Under the pieces are notes generated by a model. The model searched no databases. It had not been told where the DNA came from and saw only the letters and a program-made list of their open reading frames with translations. 64,000 nucleotides of DNA from Sugiyamaella lignohabitans (taxonomy: Eukaryota; Ascomycota; Dipodascomycetes; Dipodascales; Trichomonascaceae): NCBI RefSeq assembly GCF_001640025.1, contig NC_031674.1, forward strand, positions 4,526,001 to 4,590,000, given 5' to 3'. Positions 59,516-64,000 of the stretch are shown here, piece by piece (position 1 is the stretch's first letter; each line of letters begins with the position of its first letter). The position numbers and the translations under genes were made by a program.

Positions 59516-62500
59516 ATGGCTGACATCAGTCCGACTCACTCTACAGCCGAGAAATTGGTCGGTGACAATGATATTGAACAGTATAATGATGACGATAATG
59601 CCATCAAACCCTTGAACACTGACACAGACCCCTCTATGGCTAGGCGGGGGACTCTTCCAAGGGCTCTAACAGATTTATCAAGAGACGATGATAGCATCGA
59701 ACCAAAGGGCCCCCCACTTTGGAAGGTTATATGGGAGGATGCTCGTCCTGGTTTCATCCTTGACCATTTCGACTATGCCTCTTTAAAACTCATTATTCGT
59801 AGTTGGCTGGCGGTCTATGTGGGAATTATCTTGGTTGTGGACCATAAGTCTCATATATGGCTTGGTACTGCACCTTATATCATGCCTATCATCGGGTGTG
59901 TTTTAGGACCCGGTGGACAGCCATTTATTTTGACAGCTTTAAACACTCTCGTTGCAGGATTTATGTTGGTATTTGGATGGCTCTGCGCCGTAGTTGCAAG
60001 TGCAATTACTCTGAGAATGCGAGGGTTCCCAACTCAAATGTCAATTGCTAAAGAACTAATAATGGAAGGCCTCTGTCAGAATGATGCTGAATTGGCGGAA
60101 TGTGTCCAATTACAGATATTTTCAGGCCATTTCTTACACCTTAGGTACACGGTCATTTTCATATTTGCCTTTCTAATAGGTCTGTTTCTTATATCTCTCT
60201 GTAAACAGTTATCACCATTGATGATTGCTCCAGCTACTATTGGTGCTATCAGTCTCTGTGTTAACATTTCTTTTGGATGTTTGGTTCCTACGTTTGCGGG
60301 TAAAACGGTAGGGGTATGTTCTTCCAACGCACACATATTCAACTGGCACATTGTAACTAACCTTTCCAGTTTATTATTCTTAAACCGATGGGCCTTCAAC
60401 TGTCTCTCCATATTATTCTTTCTGCGCTGATTTTTCCATTTACTGCCAATTTTGCATTCTTTGGCGGTATATCAAAGTTCTTAGGTCCATTATCTCAGTT
60501 GTCTAAGAACACTATTAAGTTTTTGAACGAAGTACGACCTTCACAACAAGAATTTGAGAACTTCCGTAATATAGGAGCCACTACGTCCCAGATTTTATCT
60601 AAGAGCACCCCTGTAAATTTGATGGCCTCTCTTTCGACTTTAGAGATATCGTATGGAAGATTTGACTCAGGTGATGTCGGTGAGTTCCGCTCCATGTTCA
60701 GAAATTTGATCAGTTCGATAGCTGGTCTACAATGGTTTTTTTCCCGTATTCAGGAACGTAAAGAAGTCTTACTTGATCGAGTCGTGACTTTGCGAACTAG
60801 AACTGGCACTGTCGCTTCACTTCCTCCTGAGCATCCGACTAAGCTCTATGAAGCATTACATAAAAAATATCTTCCGGTAGGAGAGTTTGAGTCGCAGAGG
60901 CGACAGGTATTAAGCGAGAATGCTCGAGAAAATGATTCTAAACATAATCTGAGTATTGATGATTTGGATAAGCTGGTTGACCTCGTGAGTGATCGGTACA
61001 CGGATGTGCTTGTTGCGGGAGATAAAGCGATTGAAGCCCTAGCTGGATGGCTCCAAGCAGCAAACTCTTTCAGACTATATAGTCGATTAATTCCCGGGCA
61101 GTATAAAAAGCATCAGGCTGAACAGGTTAAACAGATGGAACATATTAAAGTAGCCCACGAAAATCTGCTTGCTGAGATCAAAAAGTTGGATGAAGACCGC
61201 TGGCAAGAAGTGTTTCATGTTGAGGATGAATTGGGTCCATTAGCTGCTGCATTTATTGCTCAAGGGGCTCTTTTTGGATTTTCCGTCAAGCGCTATGCAC
61301 GTGTACTCGCGAGAATTATGGACAACTGCGAAACTTTAGATAAAACTAGTCCTCTTCCATCATTGAGACTGCCATTCAAGAAAACGGACCGAGCTAAAGT
61401 CAGCTTTGATCATGATATAATCGCTGCTGATCAAAATGCGACAGATGATGGTCCATCATCATCGGGTTATTACGCACAGTCATCTACCGAAGCAAGAGAT
61501 CCAGATGCTGCACCACCCAGATTGATTGCGCATCTTGTTGGCCGAAAGCTTGTTCAGTTCTACAATCTATTGCTGAGTGATAGGTGTCTGTTTGCATTGC
61601 GTACTGCAGTTATTGGTGTTGTACCAGCCATTCCGGGATTCGTCAGGCCGACCGCCTTCTTCTACTATAGCAACAGGTTGATTTGGGTCGTCATCATGAC
61701 TGTCATCTCCACAGCTGACCTTCCTGGTGATGTGATAAAGGCTTACATCCAAAAAGTTATATATACTTTTTTGGCCTGTGTTTTGGGTATGGTCGGGTGG
61801 TATATATCGACTGGAAATGGTAATGGTAATAAGTATGGCTATGCGATTGTGAACATTTTTTTATTGTACTTCTTGGTATGTTACCGGCATTTTTCGAAGC
61901 ACACTCTACCAACGGCAGCCATTGTTCTCAGTGCTTCAACGGTCTTAGTTATTGGCTCAAGTTGGCAAAATACACAGGCACCGGGTCCTGGTATGCATGG
62001 TTTTGGCTTCCGTGTTGCTTGGATCCGTTTTGTAACTGTCTTAGTTGGTGTGACATTGGGTTCGCTAGCGAGCTGTTTCCCTAAACCCAAGACTGGAAGA
62101 CGTGCTGTACGGAATATTATTTCCCGGGTATTGAGAAGCATTGGAAATATCCACTGTGATATTGGCAAGTTTGGCGTTCAACGATCACACGACCCTGATG
62201 TGCACAGATTACCACGTAAAGATTTTGTTAGTGATGGCCTTGCAAAAATCCTACTCAAGCTGGCATCGATAGGGCCCCTCATGAAAACTCTCAAGTATGA
62301 GCCTGAACTTACTGGACCGTGGCCACGTGCCAAGTATGAAAGGCTTGTCAAGCTGTGCACTGAGATCTCTCATTTGTCGTTTAGTCTTTATATTGTTTTT
62401 GACCAATTGAAAGACCCCGAACAGTGGGTAAATGTCGTCGCTAGCCGGTGTGGATGGACGTCTAGTGAGATGATGACCAATTTTTTTGCTATAATTCACA

Positions 62501-62928
62501 TGACTTCTTTGTCGTTAACTACAGGTGGCCCACTCCCACGGGTCAGTCCCGCCCAGTTAACCCTAAAGCATCTAAAGTTACTTGAAGATAACTATCATGT
62601 CAATGTTGATACCATGGTGGGTAAGATTATGAAAGAGCTAGATGACATAAGAGCGGGCGTTGATATTGAAGCAGCACCATCTAGCAGACCAAGGACCAAT
62701 GATGAAGCATCTGAAAAGCGCATTGGCCGTGAAGGTGTATTTGGTAATCTGTTATCACATGATGGGCAGCTCTGTCTTGTAGCATTATTATTTTCAAGGA
62801 TGATTTATGAACGAATGGATGAGTTATTGGTGGTTGTTAAGGGACTTGTAGGAGAGGAATTTGATTATAACCCTGAATTTGCTACTGATCTGGATGATGT
62901 ATACGAGACAACGAAGTTATTAATATAA
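59516..62928 (+). CDS. BRE4: BRE4-like multi-span membrane protein (ArAE_2_N/FUSC family), one intron
   Basis: Exons 59516-60313 and 60370-62928 join in frame to 1118 aa, close to yeast Bre4 (1125 aa; brefeldin A sensitivity, poorly understood). Without splicing the gene appears as two overlapping frames. Layout: a hydrophilic N-terminus of about 75 residues with 'PPLWKVIWEDARPGFI'; six spans of the first FUSC/aromatic-acid-exporter-like half ('HKSHIWLGTAPYIMPIIGCV', 'LGPGGQPFILTALNTLVAG'); a cytosolic helical middle part of about 350 residues; a second six-span half ('SNRLIWVVIMTVISTADLPG' and 'GWYISTGNGNGNKYGY'); and a C-terminal cytosolic domain (BRE4/DUF2421). Splicing joins 'KTVG' to 'FIILKPMGLQLSLHI'. 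Efflux or lipid-related transport is inferred only from the family fold. Confidence 0.88.
60314..60369 (+). other. 56-bp intron of the BRE4-like gene
   Basis: Donor GTATGT (60314-60319), branch AACTAAC (60355-60361), acceptor CCAG ending at 60369. Exon 1 ends after exactly 266 codons and exon 2 opens in phase, giving one continuous membrane protein. Confidence 0.92.
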
Positions 62929-63018
62929 CTGGCAGCATATCTCATTAGCATTTCTACCGTAAATTATTGAATTTTTATTAATTAGCAAGATAAACAATTT
63001 AAAAATAAATATGCATGG

Positions 63019-64000
63019 TCATTTGTCGTTAGCGGTCTCTGAAGAATCTGGCCTTTTGTGTTCTTCAATTTTCTTCATGATTGATGACTTCCACTCTTCA
63101 AACATCTGTATCCTCCTGTTGCTTGTAAAAGTAAATCCAAAAGTGATCATATTTCCAATTCCACTAGAATGCTTTCTTCTAAGCGAATCACCAATAGGAC
63201 GCCGTTTAATAGAGACTGTAATATCTCTTATCCAACTCTGGTCAGCAACGATTTTATCAGCCCAAATAATCCATTCAGCCATCTTGTCATCATTCATACG
63301 ACTGTAGTCACCAGCATATGACATAATGTTGTTTTCCAATCTACGCTGGTTCACAAGTAGTTCAGGGTGGGCTCGTGAGCAAACTACATAGAATAGACCG
63401 CAGAGTAAGCCCCATCTGTCTTTAACTAGATTGTTATACTTTTTATAGCCGAAAGCAACAGCATTTTTCGCATGGTCAGAGATTTGCAGACCATCCGCAA
63501 TTCTATGTAAATCATTTGGTGTGGGATCGGTTTCTTTGGCGAGTCCACGTCTTTTCACTGGAGATGGTGTCGCTTTGCCTTGAGTATTACTCTTCACATC
63601 ATTTAAGTCCTCTCCTTCATCACTTCTAGTACCCTCGTTTAAATTTAGCTTCTTACGCTGAGGTGTCGGGGACCCTTCTCTATCGGGTAAATGAGCTCTT
63701 TTTAAAGGAGACGGTCTCTTGGTAGGAGTGGATGGGGCCGATAATTTAACTGGAGATGCAGAGCCTCGCCTGGGAAGTGCATTGCGGAACAATCTCAGTA
63801 GATTTTGGTAAACTTTTGGAGGAACTGGAACTTTTTTGGTGCTCGGAGGTGGGAAATTGAAGCTATCTGTTAATCGTTCTATTGCCAGGTGACAACATAA
63901 TGTCATCCGAGCTATTTCTTCGTCCGGCTTTAATGAGCTAACATTGGCCTTCGATTGTGATAGCAGTGAATTAGAAAGACTTATTAGTTCCTTGGGAAAT
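63019..64000 (-). CDS. ORC6: Origin recognition complex subunit 6, N-terminus cut by window edge
   Basis: The frame runs from the stop at 63019 to the last base, about 327 codons, so the first residues lie outside the window. The visible N-terminal part reads 'FPKELISLSNSLLSQSKANV', then 'KPDEEIARMTLCCHLAIERL', the cyclin-box-like TFIIB fold at the start of fungal Orc6. Next comes 'PPKVYQNLLRLFRNALPRRG', then a basic, Ser/Thr-Pro-rich linker with many SP/TP sites ('SPVKLSAPSTPTKRPSPLKR'), the usual CDK target region that blocks re-replication. The C-terminal domain ends with 'ADKIVADQSWIRDITVSIKR' and 'FEEWKSSIMKKIEE', matching the Orc6 end that binds the ORC core. The family is confident on this combined layout. 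It is convergent with BRE4 with a 90-bp gap. Confidence 0.85.
   Translation of the reverse strand, partial: FPKELISLSNSLLSQSKANVSSLKPDEEIARMTLCCHLAIERLTDSFNFPPPSTKKVPVPPKVYQNLLRLFRNALPRRGSASPVKLSAPSTPTKRPSPLKRAHLPDREGSPTPQRKKLNLNEGTRSDEGEDLNDVKSNTQGKATPSPVKRRGLAKETDPTPNDLHRIADGLQISDHAKNAVAFGYKKYNNLVKDRWGLLCGLFYVVCSRAHPELLVNQRRLENNIMSYAGDYSRMNDDKMAEWIIWADKIVADQSWIRDITVSIKRRPIGDSLRRKHSSGIGNMITFGFTFTSNRRIQMFEEWKSSIMKKIEEHKRPDSSETANDK

Noticed and set aside
59516..62928. Possible frameshift or split gene (two overlapping frames, 304 and 846 aa)
   Set aside because: A consensus 56-bp intron with donor, branch and acceptor joins the frames in phase, so it is one spliced gene.

Overview
The window is nuclear DNA from a budding yeast (Saccharomycotina). 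It carries 21 protein-coding genes that I can support: 16 uninterrupted, four with one short intron near the 5' end (RFS1/YCP4-like, the PDR-type ABC gene, RPA135, BRE4-like), and one small 58-codon gene. Introns use GTAAGT/GTATGT donors and CTAAC-type branch sites, as in yeasts. An invariant leucine of RPA135 is encoded by CTG, so this is not a CTG-Ser clade yeast. Long intergenic regions full of GC-rich hairpin repeats, few introns and a long PalI-type RIM9 suggest a basal lineage such as Trichomonascaceae (Sugiyamaella/Blastobotrys-like). That placement is inference.

Left part (1-21 kb): the C-terminal part of a probable fungal transcription factor; a purine-uptake neighbourhood (NUP-family purine nucleoside permease and an FCY2-type purine-cytosine permease) flanking a 58-aa putative membrane protein; a ZIP zinc transporter; a GT34 mannosyltransferase (MNN10/MNN11 type); the Ssn6/Cyc8 corepressor; and the ribosome-biogenesis helicase DHR2. 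Middle (22-45 kb): RIM9/PalI; an OPT oligopeptide transporter; two tandem ATO/GPR1 acetate-transporter paralogues; septin CDC10; mitochondrial bL32m; an F-box/JmjC (JMJD6-like) oxygenase; and a head-to-head pair of flavodoxin-fold proteins (RFS1/YCP4-like with a CAAX tail, and PST2). Right part (45-64 kb): a full-length PDR-type ABC protein whose ATPase motifs are nearly all destroyed, an unrecognised mitochondrial protein, the syntaxin TLG2, RNA polymerase I subunit RPA135, a BRE4-like membrane protein, and ORC6 running off the right edge.

Two features stand out beyond housekeeping genes. First, 14 clear intergenic copies (plus one remnant) of a GC-rich, multi-hairpin repeat occur between 7.5 and 43.8 kb. 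They are built from two related arms, found singly or as a head-to-head composite, and none occur in the last 20 kb. Second, the PDR ABC protein keeps its length, splice site and membrane domains but has lost the NBD2 Walker A lysine, the Walker B glutamate, the H-loop histidine and the NBD1 signature motif, so it looks like an intact pseudo-ATPase. A tRNA-like four-helix fold lies downstream of RPA135. No canonical tRNA, rRNA, CRISPR array or autonomous transposon was seen.
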